This document shows positions 54,365 through 62,347 of a stretch of DNA of 64,000 nucleotides, piece by piece. The notes under the pieces were generated by a model. That model was not told where the DNA came from, made no database searches, and saw nothing but the letters and a program-made list of their open reading frames with translations. The number at the start of each line of letters is the position of its first letter. Within the stretch, counting starts at the first letter, position 1. Source of the DNA: Bradyrhizobium lablabi. GTDB taxonomy: Bacteria > Pseudomonadota > Alphaproteobacteria > Rhizobiales > Xanthobacteraceae. The translations under genes were made by a program, and so were the position numbers. The stretch spans positions 248,001 to 312,000 of the forward strand of contig NZ_JAFCLN010000006.1 of assembly GCF_018129385.1 (NCBI RefSeq), read 5' to 3'.

Positions 54365-55621
54365 ATGCAGACGCTCGCATTGGCCTTTCTCGCCGCCGTC
54401 GCCGTCGGCGGCATAGCCTGGGTGTTCATCTATCCGCTGCTGTCGGGAGAGAAGCAGGCGGAAGCCCGGCGCGTCGCTGTCGCAAAACCCGAGCCGCCGG
54501 CGCGGCGGGCCGAGGCGAAGAACCAGCGCTCGCGCCGCGAGCAGGTCGAAGGTTCGCTGCGCGAGCTCGAGGCACGAGCCGCCAAGGACTCCAAGGTCTC
54601 GCTGGAAACCCGTCTCACCCAGGCGGGACTGAGCTGGTCGCCGCAGAAGTTCATGGTCATTTCCGCGATCCTGGGCGCCATCGCGTTCGCGGCGGCGCTC
54701 GTGCCGGCGCTGACCAAAATTACATCTTCCGGGACCGCTCCGGTCATGGTGGATGCCGAATCGACCCGAAAATCCATCGAGCTCGCCCCCGGCGGCGCGC
54801 TCGTAATCGACATGCGCCGCGAAGTCAGGAGCGTTCGGACGGACCATGCGAAAATTGCCAACGTAAGCCTGCGTTCGGGACAGCAAATCTACGTCACGGC
54901 CGTGGGCGAGGGCAAAACCTCCATCGTGGCGGTCGGCCCCTCGGGTCAGACCGTGGCAACCTACGATATCTTCATCGCCTCCGGGTCGCTGTTTGGCAGC
55001 GTCCTCGCGGCAATCGGCATGGCCTTCGCCGCAGGCTTCGGCTTGCCGCGCTGGCTCCTGAAATTCCTGAAGAAGCGCCGGGAAGAAGCCTTCCTGAAGG
55101 CCCTGCCGGACGCCGTCGACGTCATCGTACGCGGCATCAAGGCCGGTCTGCCGCTGTTCGAATCCATCAAGGTGGTCGCCAACGAGGCGCCCGAGCCGCT
55201 GCGCAGCGAGTTCATCGCGATCATCGAGACCCAGGCGGTCGGCATGCCGCTCGGCGATGCCTGCGCGCGTCTCTATGAACGGATGCCGGTGCCGGAGGCG
55301 AATTTCTTCGGCATCGTGATTGCGATCCAGCAAAAATCCGGCGGCAACCTCTCCGAAGCGCTCGGCAACCTCTCGAAAGTGCTGCGCGATCGCAAGAAGA
55401 TGAAAGAGAAGATCCAGGCGATGTCGATGGAAGCCAAGGCTTCCGCCGGCATCATCGGCGCGCTGCCGCCGATCGTCATGGTGCTCGTCTATCTCACCAC
55501 GCCCGACTACATCTCGCTGCTGTGGACCCACCCAACCGGCCAGCTCATGCTGGTCGGCTGCGTCATCTGGATGTCGATCGGCGTCATGGTGATGAAGAAA
55601 ATGATCAACTTCGACTTCTGA
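54365..55621 (+). CDS. tadB: TadB (T2SS F family) with an inserted pil_N-like periplasmic domain
   Basis: 418 residues, about 95 more than usual TadB. Helix 1 (4-26), basic cytoplasmic segment (28-92), helix 2 (96-115), an insert at about 117-206, helix 3 (208-228), the T2SSF domain (240-360: ALPDAVDVIVRGIKAGLPLF, IQQKSGGNLSEALGNLSKVL) and two last helices. The insert contains GGALVIDMRREVRSVRTDHA and TSIVAVGPSGQTVATYDIFI. Aligned without gaps to CpaC residues 64-130 it shares 25 of 67 positions by my hand count. By the positive-inside rule the insert lies in the periplasm, where pil_N domains normally work. Confidence 0.92.
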   Translation: MQTLALAFLAAVAVGGIAWVFIYPLLSGEKQAEARRVAVAKPEPPARRAEAKNQRSRREQVEGSLRELEARAAKDSKVSLETRLTQAGLSWSPQKFMVISAILGAIAFAAALVPALTKITSSGTAPVMVDAESTRKSIELAPGGALVIDMRREVRSVRTDHAKIANVSLRSGQQIYVTAVGEGKTSIVAVGPSGQTVATYDIFIASGSLFGSVLAAIGMAFAAGFGLPRWLLKFLKKRREEAFLKALPDAVDVIVRGIKAGLPLFESIKVVANEAPEPLRSEFIAIIETQAVGMPLGDACARLYERMPVPEANFFGIVIAIQQKSGGNLSEALGNLSKVLRDRKKMKEKIQAMSMEAKASAGIIGALPPIVMVLVYLTTPDYISLLWTHPTGQLMLVGCVIWMSIGVMVMKKMINFDF

Positions 55622-55630
55622 CGGTGCATC

Positions 55631-56605
55631 ATGGTTGATTTTCTTGTCGCCAAACTCCACGACATCCGCTTCATGACGATGCTGCTCGCCGCCATCGCGG
55701 CGAGCCTGACCGCCTATACGCTGGTGATGCCGCTGTTCGCCGGCGAAAACCTCAACAAGCGAATGAAGGCGGTGGCGAGCGAGCGCGAACGGCTCCGCCA
55801 GCGCGAGCGCGAGCGGCTCGCCAAGAGCGAGAAGGTATCGCTGCGCCAGACGCCGAAGCAGTTGGTTTCCAAGGTGGTGGACGATTTCAACCTCACCAAA
55901 TGGCTGGCGCAGGAAGCCGCTCGCGACAAGCTGGTGATGGCGGGCTATCGCGGCCAGGCCCCCTACGTCACCTTCCTGTTCGCCCGCGCCGTCGCGCCGA
56001 TCGTGCTGTTCATCGGCGCCATCCTTTATGTTTTCGTGATCTCCCATCTGGAGAAATCGCTGCCGATCAAGATCGGCATCTGCGTCGGCGCGGCCTATCT
56101 CGGGCTGCAGGCGCCGATGATTTTCCTGAAGAATGCGATCAGCAAGCGGCAGCTCCAGATCAAGCGCGCCTTCCCGGACGCGCTCGACCTGCTGCTGATC
56201 TGTATCGAGTCCGGCATGTCGGTCGAAGTCGCCTTCCGCAAGGTGGCGACCGAGATCGTCAAGCAATCGGTCGCGCTGTCGGAGGAATTTGCCCTGACCA
56301 CCGCCGAGCTGTCCTATTTGCAGGACCGCAAGATGGCCTACGAGAATCTGGCGGCACGCACCGGACTCGAGGGCGTGAAATCGGTCTGTCTCGCCTTGAT
56401 GCAGTCGGAACGCTACGGCACGCCGCTCGGCCAGAGTCTGCGCGTGATGGCGCAGGAAAACCGCGACATGCGCATGAACGAGGCCGAGAAGAAGGCGGCC
56501 GCCTTGCCGCCCAAGCTGACCGTGCCGATGATCCTGTTCTTCCTGCCGGTGCTGTTCGTCGTCATCCTCGGGCCGACCGGCATCAAGGTTGCGGAGATGC
56601 AGTGA
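55631..56605 (+). CDS. tadC: TadC (T2SS F family)
   Basis: 324 residues, a normal inner-membrane platform protein without the insert found in TadB: ALDLLLICIESGMSVEVAFR and SVCLALMQSERYGTPLGQSL, four membrane helices. 9 bp after tadB. Its last codons are part of a short direct repeat (56591-56608 and 56642-56659). Confidence 0.95.
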   Translation: MVDFLVAKLHDIRFMTMLLAAIAASLTAYTLVMPLFAGENLNKRMKAVASERERLRQRERERLAKSEKVSLRQTPKQLVSKVVDDFNLTKWLAQEAARDKLVMAGYRGQAPYVTFLFARAVAPIVLFIGAILYVFVISHLEKSLPIKIGICVGAAYLGLQAPMIFLKNAISKRQLQIKRAFPDALDLLLICIESGMSVEVAFRKVATEIVKQSVALSEEFALTTAELSYLQDRKMAYENLAARTGLEGVKSVCLALMQSERYGTPLGQSLRVMAQENRDMRMNEAEKKAAALPPKLTVPMILFFLPVLFVVILGPTGIKVAEMQ

Positions 56606-56659
56606 GGCCTGGCGTCGGCGCCAGAGGCCGCAACCGTGGTCGCGGAGATGCAGTGAGGC
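56591..56659 (+). repeat. 18-bp direct repeat at the tadC 3' end
   Basis: GCGGAGATGCAGTGAGGC at 56591-56608 (containing the tadC stop) recurs exactly at 56642-56659, 51 bp later, with a GGCCTGGCG/CGCCAGAGGCC hairpin between. It marks the left border of the accessory patch. Confidence 0.7.
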
Positions 56660-56699
56660 GGGCGTTGCCGACGAAAGCGGCGCGCCGGTATTCATGTCA

Positions 56700-56896
56700 A
56701 ACGAAGGTCCATTACCTGAGCGGCTGATCACGACTGGATGTGAGGCCGCGATCTCGCGGCATGATTTGCCCGAGCTTTTCCAGATTCGTTGTCCCTCTTC
56801 AAAAACAGAGGGCGCAGGGAATGCCGGGTGCGCGCTGCACCCGAGGTCTCGTGTGCCTTGCTTGCGCAAAAAGAATTGCACACGAGCATACAGGTG
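56700..56896. repeat. Intergenic repeat-like segment next to the IS110 remnant
   Basis: Non-coding. Contains a hairpin with perfect arms CTCGTGTGC (56848-56856) and GCACACGAG (56878-56886). From memory, similar sequence (a segment reading GGGCGCAGGGAATGCCGGG) is scattered in Bradyrhizobium genomes; I cannot search to confirm. The transposase homology stops exactly at its edge, suggesting the element inserted into or recombined with the IS. Confidence 0.45.
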
Positions 56897-57583
56897 ATAG
56901 GTGAGTGCGATGATCGGACCGACCGCCGGGACCGATGTCAGCAACCGCGCCTGTATGTCGGATCGCACCATCTTGCGCGTCTGCTTCTCGAAAGCCTTGA
57001 ACTCCTTCAGCAGTACCTCGCGCACCGCGAGCAACGAATCGGCGATCGCATCGAGATGCGGGTGGTCTGAGACGAGTTGCCTGATCCGGCCGGCAAACTC
57101 CCGTTCCGTCGCCTTGCCGACTTTGAGACCGAAACCCCGCAGGATCCCGCGCAGGCTGTTCTCCGTGTCGCGAAGCTTCGATTGCACCAGTTTGCGCGCC
57201 GTCAGCGTCGCCCGCGTCTCTTGCGCGCTCAACGATTTGCAATGCACCGGCCGGAACCAGCCCAGCCGCATCAGTTGCGCGATCCCGCGCGCATCGTTGC
57301 GATCGGACTTTACCGGCATGGCCTTGAACGCATCGCGCACATGCCGTGTCTCCAGCAGTTCCACGGCAAGCCCGGCCGCCTTCATCGTCGCAAACAGCCA
57401 TTGCGACAGCGGCCCGGCCTCCAGCCCAATCCGATCAAGGCCGAAGCCAAGCGAACCCAACCAGGCGATCAACGGCTCCGGTTCGCTGATAACCTTGGCC
57501 TCGCGCAAAATCTTGCCGTTGGCGTCAACAACGCACACGCTCGAGCATTCCAATGATACGTCGATTCCGGCATAGTGGTGCAT
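56897..57583 (-). pseudogene. IS110 family transposase, 3'-truncated
   Basis: Starts at ATG 57583 (MHHYAGIDVSLECSSVCVVD). About 229 residues of the DEDD RuvC-like half are intact: GIDVS, IGLEAGPLSQWL and VKSDRNDARGIAQLMRLGWF. Similarity continues to SVPAVGPIIALTY, the beginning of the second (serine-containing) domain, and is then lost; the frame runs on through unrelated sequence and the pilus genes as a spurious 1118-codon frame. The catalytic serine domain is missing, so the element cannot move by itself. Confidence 0.85.
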
Positions 57584-57865
57584 GGTCGTCTCTCCTCGAT
57601 GCTTGGAGCGAGGCTCATCCCTCGATTCCGTAACACCATCCATGTGAGGGACGACCGCCCACCTTCCCAGCGAGCCACGCGAAGCGCGCCTACCAACAGC
57701 GCCGTAGCGAGCGGGGCTCGCTGGGAAGGTGGGACCAGGCGCCCGTTACCCCATCTACGGGCTGGCCACATTCCTCGTTCCACCGAGACGTGCGCGCGGG
57801 AATTTTCCCGGAAGATTGGGCTGGCGACATTGGGACGCAAGGCGAGTTCGGCGAGCGCAGCTAGA
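57584..57865. mobile_element. Non-coding end of the IS110 remnant with long inverted repeat
   Basis: Upstream of the truncated transposase. Perfect 19-bp arms (57658-57676 and 57715-57733, core CTTCCCAGCGAGCC / GGCTCGCTGGGAAG) enclose 38 bases. In IS110 elements the non-coding end before the recombinase gene encodes the structured bridge RNA, so this hairpin might be part of that, or an unrelated palindrome; the exact IS boundary is not visible. Confidence 0.45.
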
Positions 57866-57951
57866 CCGTAGGGCGGGTTAGCGGAGCGTAACCCGCCGAA
57901 CCGTTGAAACAAAGATGGCGGATTACGCCTTCGGCTAATCCGCCCTACGGG
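57866..57951. repeat. Palindromic intergenic repeat
   Basis: CCGTAGGGCGGGTTAGCGGA with AACCCGCC inside and GGATTACGCCTTCGGCTAAT then CCGCCCTACGG at the right. Outer arms CCGTAGGGCGG / CCGCCCTACGG match perfectly. Close copy at 59531-59616. It truncates the PIN-like gene. Confidence 0.8.
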
Positions 57952-58243
57952 CTAGAGCAATAGAACGTTCGCCGTTGTCGTTACCCGGCGAAAGACCCGT
58001 GACCGGCTGAGATATCCGAGCCGAGTTCGCGGTTATCCAGCCATCGATGAAGGCGTCTTTCGGGTACGGATTGGCTTGATTGACGCTTACAGTTGCCTCT
58101 CCCTTCACCGTATCGGTGATGACAAGCGTCGTATTCGGCCTCAATAACCCATTGAAAAGTCTTGTTGCGACATCGAGATTCCCATTCGATGCATTCCACA
58201 AATTGCCCAGAACGGTATTATCAACGAAAACAAAATTTGCCAT
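57935..58243 (-). pseudogene. PIN-domain-like protein, C-terminus cut by a palindromic repeat
   Basis: 102 residues from ATG 58243: MANFVFVDNTVLGNLWNASN (first acidic residue of a PIN-like nuclease), LVITDTVKGEATVSVNQANP (second, Glu) and NDNGERSIALARRAD. PIN toxins have a further 20-40 residues with more acidic positions; here the reading frame runs into the repeat and its stop (57935-57937) lies inside it. Low GC for the region. Follows the 220-residue gene by 22 bp. The PIN assignment is from pattern, not certain. Confidence 0.5.
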
Positions 58244-58265
58244 GTGATGACAATCCAATTGACGA

Positions 58266-58928
58266 TCAAGATTCCCCGTTAGGCGTCGGATGATAGATTT
58301 CGGAAAACTCGCTTTCGAAGCTATTTGGGATTAGAATTGTCCCTAACTTTACTCTCCGAACTACCTCGAAGCACAATTGCTGGAATGCGAGGAAGCTCAG
58401 GTCGAATGGATGCGCATTGCAATCACCAAACACGCTTTCCTTGAGCTTTCTAAAATCAATTAAGCTTCGACCATAGGCATCAATCGCTGCAAGCAGCCTC
58501 TTGTCCGCGAGAACTTTTCCAATATCTTCTTCGTCGAACTGCCGCCTGAACAAGTCGAGCACAACTTTCTTGACCTCAGGGCGGCGCAATTCCTCAAACA
58601 TCAAGAAGTCCCTGGATGAGAAGAGCTTTACGGCTTCAGAGTCTTTGTGTCCTTTCTGGTCATAAGTTGCGCTCAGACTAGAGCGAAGAACGTCGGGCAC
58701 TTTGATCCGACCATCCGAAATTCTCTCGGCGACTTCGTGCAGCAACCGGACGTAACCCAAGATTTCAAGCGTCTTTGGATAGTATGGCCTGGCTTCGACC
58801 GCGCGAACGATTGCTTCGCCGAGTGGGATTAGACCCAACGAATAGGCGTGGGCGGCGGCCAGAAAGCGAGGTCGAGCGGCAAAGCTCCTTAAGTCGGATT
58901 CGGTATAGAGCAATTCGGGCTCGGTCAT
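58266..58928 (-). CDS. Unrecognised protein, low-GC partner of the PIN-like gene
   Basis: 220 residues from ATG 58928 (MTEPELLYTESDLRSFAARP). Mostly helical and charged: DRIKVP-like segment SDGRIKVPDVLRSSL, DLFRRQFDEEDIGKVLADKR, FLAFQQLCFEVVRRVKLGTI. No known motif, signal peptide or membrane helix. Two 60-base lines counted by hand give 26 and 28 G+C (about 45%), well below neighbours, so probably acquired. It starts 7 bp after the HlyC-like gene stop, and the PIN-like gene follows; it could be the regulator or antitoxin of that gene. Confidence 0.7.
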   Translation of the reverse strand: MTEPELLYTESDLRSFAARPRFLAAAHAYSLGLIPLGEAIVRAVEARPYYPKTLEILGYVRLLHEVAERISDGRIKVPDVLRSSLSATYDQKGHKDSEAVKLFSSRDFLMFEELRRPEVKKVVLDLFRRQFDEEDIGKVLADKRLLAAIDAYGRSLIDFRKLKESVFGDCNAHPFDLSFLAFQQLCFEVVRRVKLGTILIPNSFESEFSEIYHPTPNGES

Positions 58929-58935
58929 GTTGCAA

Positions 58936-59472
58936 TCACTTATCGAGTGTTGCTGGGATCGCGAACCCCACCTGCCCCCGCATCTCCGCCTCGCCCCCGA
59001 ACGGCGCCACCACGTCCACAATCCGCATGTTCGCCCCGCTCTTCCATTCCACCGCGGTCAGCCTGACATCACCCGCATCGATTCGCTTCGCCACGATGTC
59101 ATCCGCCAGCGCCCACAGCGCGACGCCGACCGGCTGCTCGCCCTTGTAGAACAGGCGGAACTGCTTCAGGAGAATCGCCGGCATCACCAGCCATTCGAGA
59201 TCGCCGAGCGCGAGCTGTTTGTGGCGCGGGCTTTGCGTCATCAGCCAGGTGATCTCGCCGAGCACCTGCGCCACCGTCTTCGGCGGCGGTTCGCCTTGGA
59301 CTTGAGCCTGCGGCTGCGCCGCGGCGCTATTGGCCGCGTTCGGCGCTACGCCGAATTCCGCCAGCGCCGCCTTCAGCGCGGCTTCGCCGAGCGCGGGTTG
59401 TTCGGCGCGCTTGGCGGCCGCTGCCTTGTTCATCCGCTTCGTCCCCTTGGCGCTGTTCTTGCTGTCCGGCAT
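58936..59472 (-). CDS. Toxin-activating lysine-acyltransferase (HlyC-like), orphan
   Basis: 178 residues from ATG 59472 (MPDSKNSAKGTKRMNKAAAA); upstream frame to 59781 crosses a repeat. The first 70 residues are a basic, alanine-rich extension. The core resembles HlyC/RTX acyltransferases: LGEITWLMTQSPRHKQLALG with the catalytic-type histidine in SPRHK, LPAI-like VMPAILLKQFRLFYKGEQPV, TAVEWKSGANMRIVDVVAPF. HlyC uses acyl-ACP to acylate toxin lysines; no RTX toxin or type I exporter lies in the window, so its target is unknown. Confidence 0.8.
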   Translation of the reverse strand: MPDSKNSAKGTKRMNKAAAAKRAEQPALGEAALKAALAEFGVAPNAANSAAAQPQAQVQGEPPPKTVAQVLGEITWLMTQSPRHKQLALGDLEWLVMPAILLKQFRLFYKGEQPVGVALWALADDIVAKRIDAGDVRLTAVEWKSGANMRIVDVVAPFGGEAEMRGQVGFAIPATLDK

Positions 59473-59530
59473 CTGCTGCTCTCCGCTTGCACTTGCCGGA
59501 TAGTAGAACCGCTTTCTCCATGCACGGATT

Positions 59531-59616
59531 GTAGGGCGGGTTAGGTGAAGCCGTAACCCGCCGAATGTTCGGGGTGAAAAAGATGGCGGATTACGCCTTC
59601 GGCTAATCCGCCCTAC
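59531..59616. repeat. Palindromic intergenic repeat
   Basis: GTAGGGCGGGTTAGGTGAAG ... GATGGCGGATTACGCCTTCG ... CCGCCCTAC. Near-identical to 57866-57951; the two copies bracket the three-gene minus-strand group. Confidence 0.8.
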
Positions 59617-60028
59617 AGGCGGCACCGGCGAAAATTCCGCCGTGATGCTGCGCCGCTTGCGATCGCCCACCCCTGCGGATGCGAGCCTAGACAAGCGGGC
59701 GATGGCGGCGCAAGTGAAAAGTTGATGACATGCACCGGGACAGCTTTTGGGTGTTTCGCTTGGCACGGCAACGGCGATCACGCCAATCGAGCGGAACAGG
59801 CGTGCACAACAACACTCATTTGTTGTGACGGGTCCCGGCTCTGCGTTGCACCGTCAGGAGACGCTGCAACGCGTCTGGGACACGAGCGCTATGTCAGCAC
59901 ACTGACCGTCATACTCGTGCGGGCGGGCGATCGAGTACGCCGCGGCTTCTCGGTTCTATCGCTGGCGTCTCTGGAATACTGGATCCCCGCTTTCGCGGGG
60001 ATGACGGCCGAGGTTGCCTGGAGAGAGA
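59617..60028. repeat. Repeat-filled interval between the HlyC-like gene and tadD
   Basis: No convincing gene. A palindrome at 59827-59882 has GTCCCGGCTCTGCGTTGCA on the left and TGCAACGCGTCTGGGAC on the right. A half-copy of the 35975-36073 repeat is at 59977-60005 (ATACTGGATCCCCGC, TTTCGCGGGGATGAC). A 127-codon frame across these is repeat-derived. Confidence 0.55.
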
Positions 60029-60841
60029 TCAGTCCGCCTGGTCGAACGCGACCACCGGCGGCTTGCCGTTGCGCGCAGCGGTGCGCGGGTTTTCCTTGCG
60101 GCTGAGCATCTCTTTCAGATAGGCGACGTTGGCGGCCGCCTCGTCGGCCGGCAGATCGCCCTTCGCGATGCTCTCGGCTTCCGCAAAACGGCCCTGTAGA
60201 CCGATGGCGAGCGCCAGGTTTTGCCGCACGCGCGCATCCGCCCGGCCGGTGGCCTGGGCCTGACGCAGGGTTTCTTCCGCCTTCGGCAGGTTCTTGGAGA
60301 GCACGTAGGACAGGCCGAGATTGGACAGCACCGACGGCTCGTTGGGAGCGATCGCCAGCGCGCTCGCATAATAGCGCCGCGCCTCCTCGTGGCGGCCCAT
60401 CTGGTCGAGCGCGGTGCCTTGCACCGAGAGGATGCGCCAGTCCGGATTATCGGGCGAATGGGCGCGGCCCAGCACGTCAAAGGCCTGCTGGAAATTGCCG
60501 ACGTCGACGAGCGCGCGGCCGTAACCCGCCAGCATCTGCTTGTTGGTGGGGTGCGCGATCGAGCCCTGCTCGAGCACGGCGACCGCCTGCGCGCGCTGGC
60601 CGGTGGCGCGTAGCGCAAGGCCATAGCGCAGCGCGGCGTCGGCATCCTTGGGGTTGGCGCGGTAGCGCTCGCCATAGGCCTCCGCGGCGCGGCGCGGATC
60701 GGCATCGGAAGCCGGCTCGGCTCTCGCAGTCAGCGCGCTCTTGACGTCGGTCATGGTCTGGCAGCCGCCAAGGCTCGCGGCCAGGAGGGCCGCCAGGGCC
60801 GCAGAGCCAAGGAACCGGGCAAGGCTGGACTGACGACGCAT
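60029..60841 (-). CDS. tadD: TPR lipoprotein TadD (Flp pilus assembly)
   Basis: 270 residues. Lipoprotein signal with lipobox LGGC at about 24-27, then at least four TPR units: PKDADAALRYGLALRATGQR, PTNKQMLAGYGRALVDVGNF, PDWRILSVQGTALDQMGRHE, PNEPSVLSNLGLSYVLSKNL. TadD is needed for secretin assembly. On the opposite strand to cpaA-tadC and separated from tadC by 3.4 kb of accessory DNA. Confidence 0.9.
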   Translation of the reverse strand: MRRQSSLARFLGSAALAALLAASLGGCQTMTDVKSALTARAEPASDADPRRAAEAYGERYRANPKDADAALRYGLALRATGQRAQAVAVLEQGSIAHPTNKQMLAGYGRALVDVGNFQQAFDVLGRAHSPDNPDWRILSVQGTALDQMGRHEEARRYYASALAIAPNEPSVLSNLGLSYVLSKNLPKAEETLRQAQATGRADARVRQNLALAIGLQGRFAEAESIAKGDLPADEAAANVAYLKEMLSRKENPRTAARNGKPPVVAFDQAD

Positions 60842-60967
60842 GGCACCTTAACTCACGTGGTTCGGACGGATGGGCTTGCCGAATGCGTCAGCAATAGACT
60901 GTTAACCCTAATGTCTGGTTAATGGGCGTCCCGCGTCCGTCTGCCATTGAAGAGTCAAGTGAACCGC

Positions 60968-62347
60968 ATGCCCTCCGTGTTCGAGACCGCCCCCAACGCC
61001 ACCGCCATCCCCATCACCTTTGCGACCAAATCGACATGGGAGGCGATTACAGCGGGACTGCCCGCGCCGGCACGACAGTTCGCTCAGGCCAACGGCTTTT
61101 CGGCAAAGCCCGGCAAGTACCTGATCCTGCCGGCCGCCGACGGCCAGATCGCGCAGGTGATTTTCGGGATTGAGGACGAGGGCAGCAAATCGCGCGACCT
61201 GTTTCGGGCCGGCAGCCTGCCCGGCCTGCTGCCGGCCGGAATCTACCGCTTTGCCAATGCGCCGCATGATGCGCGTCTTGCCGCGCTGGCGTTCGCGCTC
61301 GGCAGCTATCGGTTCGGCCGCTACCGCAAGGCGGACGCGGCGGACGTGCGGCTGGTGCCGCCCGACGGCGTCGATGCCGCGGAACTTGTACGCATCTCGG
61401 AAGCTGCGTTCCTGGCGCGCGATCTCATCAACACGCCGTCAAACGACATGGGACCGGCGGAACTGGAGGCCGCCGCGCGCGATGTTGCCGCGCGTTTTGG
61501 CGCCAGTTCTGTCTGCGTCACGGGCGAGGAGCTTGCGAAGAATTTTCCGCTGATCCATGCGGTCGGCATGGCCTCCAGCCGCGCGCCGCGGCTGATCGAT
61601 TTTTCCTGGGGCGATCCGGCCCATCCGAAAGTGACGCTGGTCGGCAAGGGCGTCTGTTTCGATACCGGCGGACTGGACCTGAAACCTTCCAGCGGCATGC
61701 TGCTGATGAAGAAGGATATGGGCGGCGCCGCCAATGTGCTGGCGCTGGCACAGATGGTGATGGATGCGAAGCTGAAGGTGCGCCTGCGTGTGCTGATCCC
61801 GGCAGTGGAGAATGCGGTGGCCGGCAATGCGTTCCGGCCGATGGATGTCTTCAAGTCGCGCAAGGGACTGACGGTGGAGATCGGTAACACCGACGCAGAA
61901 GGGCGCCTGATCCTCGCCGACGCGCTGGCGCTCGCGGACGAAGAGAAGCCGGAACTCCTGGTCGATCTCGGTACGCTCACGGGCGCCGCGCGAGTGGCGC
62001 TGGGCCCGGACCTGCCGCCGTTCTACACCAATGACGAAACGCTCGCGGCCGACGTTGCGCGCCTCGCGCGACAGGAGAACGATCCGCTGTGGCGGATGCC
62101 GCTGTGGCCGCCCTATGATTCATGGCTCGATTCGAAAGTCGCCAACATCAACAACGCGCCGTCCGGCGGCTTTGCCGGCTCAATCACCTGCGCGCTGTTC
62201 CTACAGCGCTTTGTCGAGGCCGCCAAAAGCTGGCTGCATGTCGACATCTACGGCTGGACGCCCTCCGCAAAGCCCGCGCGCCCCGAGGGCGGCGAATGCC
62301 AGGCCGCGCGCGCGATCTACCAACTCTTGAGCGAACGCTATGGATGA
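60968..62347 (+). CDS. Leucyl aminopeptidase family protein (M17)
   Basis: 459 residues from ATG 60968; a TTG at 60947 is less likely. M17 catalytic half with two-metal site: VGKGVCFDTGGLDLKPSSGM, KKDMGGAANVLALAQ, NTDAEGRLILADALALAD and DLGTLTGAARVALG. Cytosolic removal of N-terminal residues. Overlaps the NlpC/P60 gene by 8 bp, so co-translated. Confidence 0.94.
   Translation: MPSVFETAPNATAIPITFATKSTWEAITAGLPAPARQFAQANGFSAKPGKYLILPAADGQIAQVIFGIEDEGSKSRDLFRAGSLPGLLPAGIYRFANAPHDARLAALAFALGSYRFGRYRKADAADVRLVPPDGVDAAELVRISEAAFLARDLINTPSNDMGPAELEAAARDVAARFGASSVCVTGEELAKNFPLIHAVGMASSRAPRLIDFSWGDPAHPKVTLVGKGVCFDTGGLDLKPSSGMLLMKKDMGGAANVLALAQMVMDAKLKVRLRVLIPAVENAVAGNAFRPMDVFKSRKGLTVEIGNTDAEGRLILADALALADEEKPELLVDLGTLTGAARVALGPDLPPFYTNDETLAADVARLARQENDPLWRMPLWPPYDSWLDSKVANINNAPSGGFAGSITCALFLQRFVEAAKSWLHVDIYGWTPSAKPARPEGGECQAARAIYQLLSERYG

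Noticed and set aside
54287-57643. A minus-strand frame of 1118 codons
   Set aside because: Only the first part is an IS110 transposase; the rest is antisense to tadB and tadC, with His/Arg/Asp-rich shadow sequence typical of the reverse of GC-rich genes.
59722-60105. 127-codon plus-strand frame before tadD
   Set aside because: It is composed of two palindromic repeats plus the antisense end of tadD.
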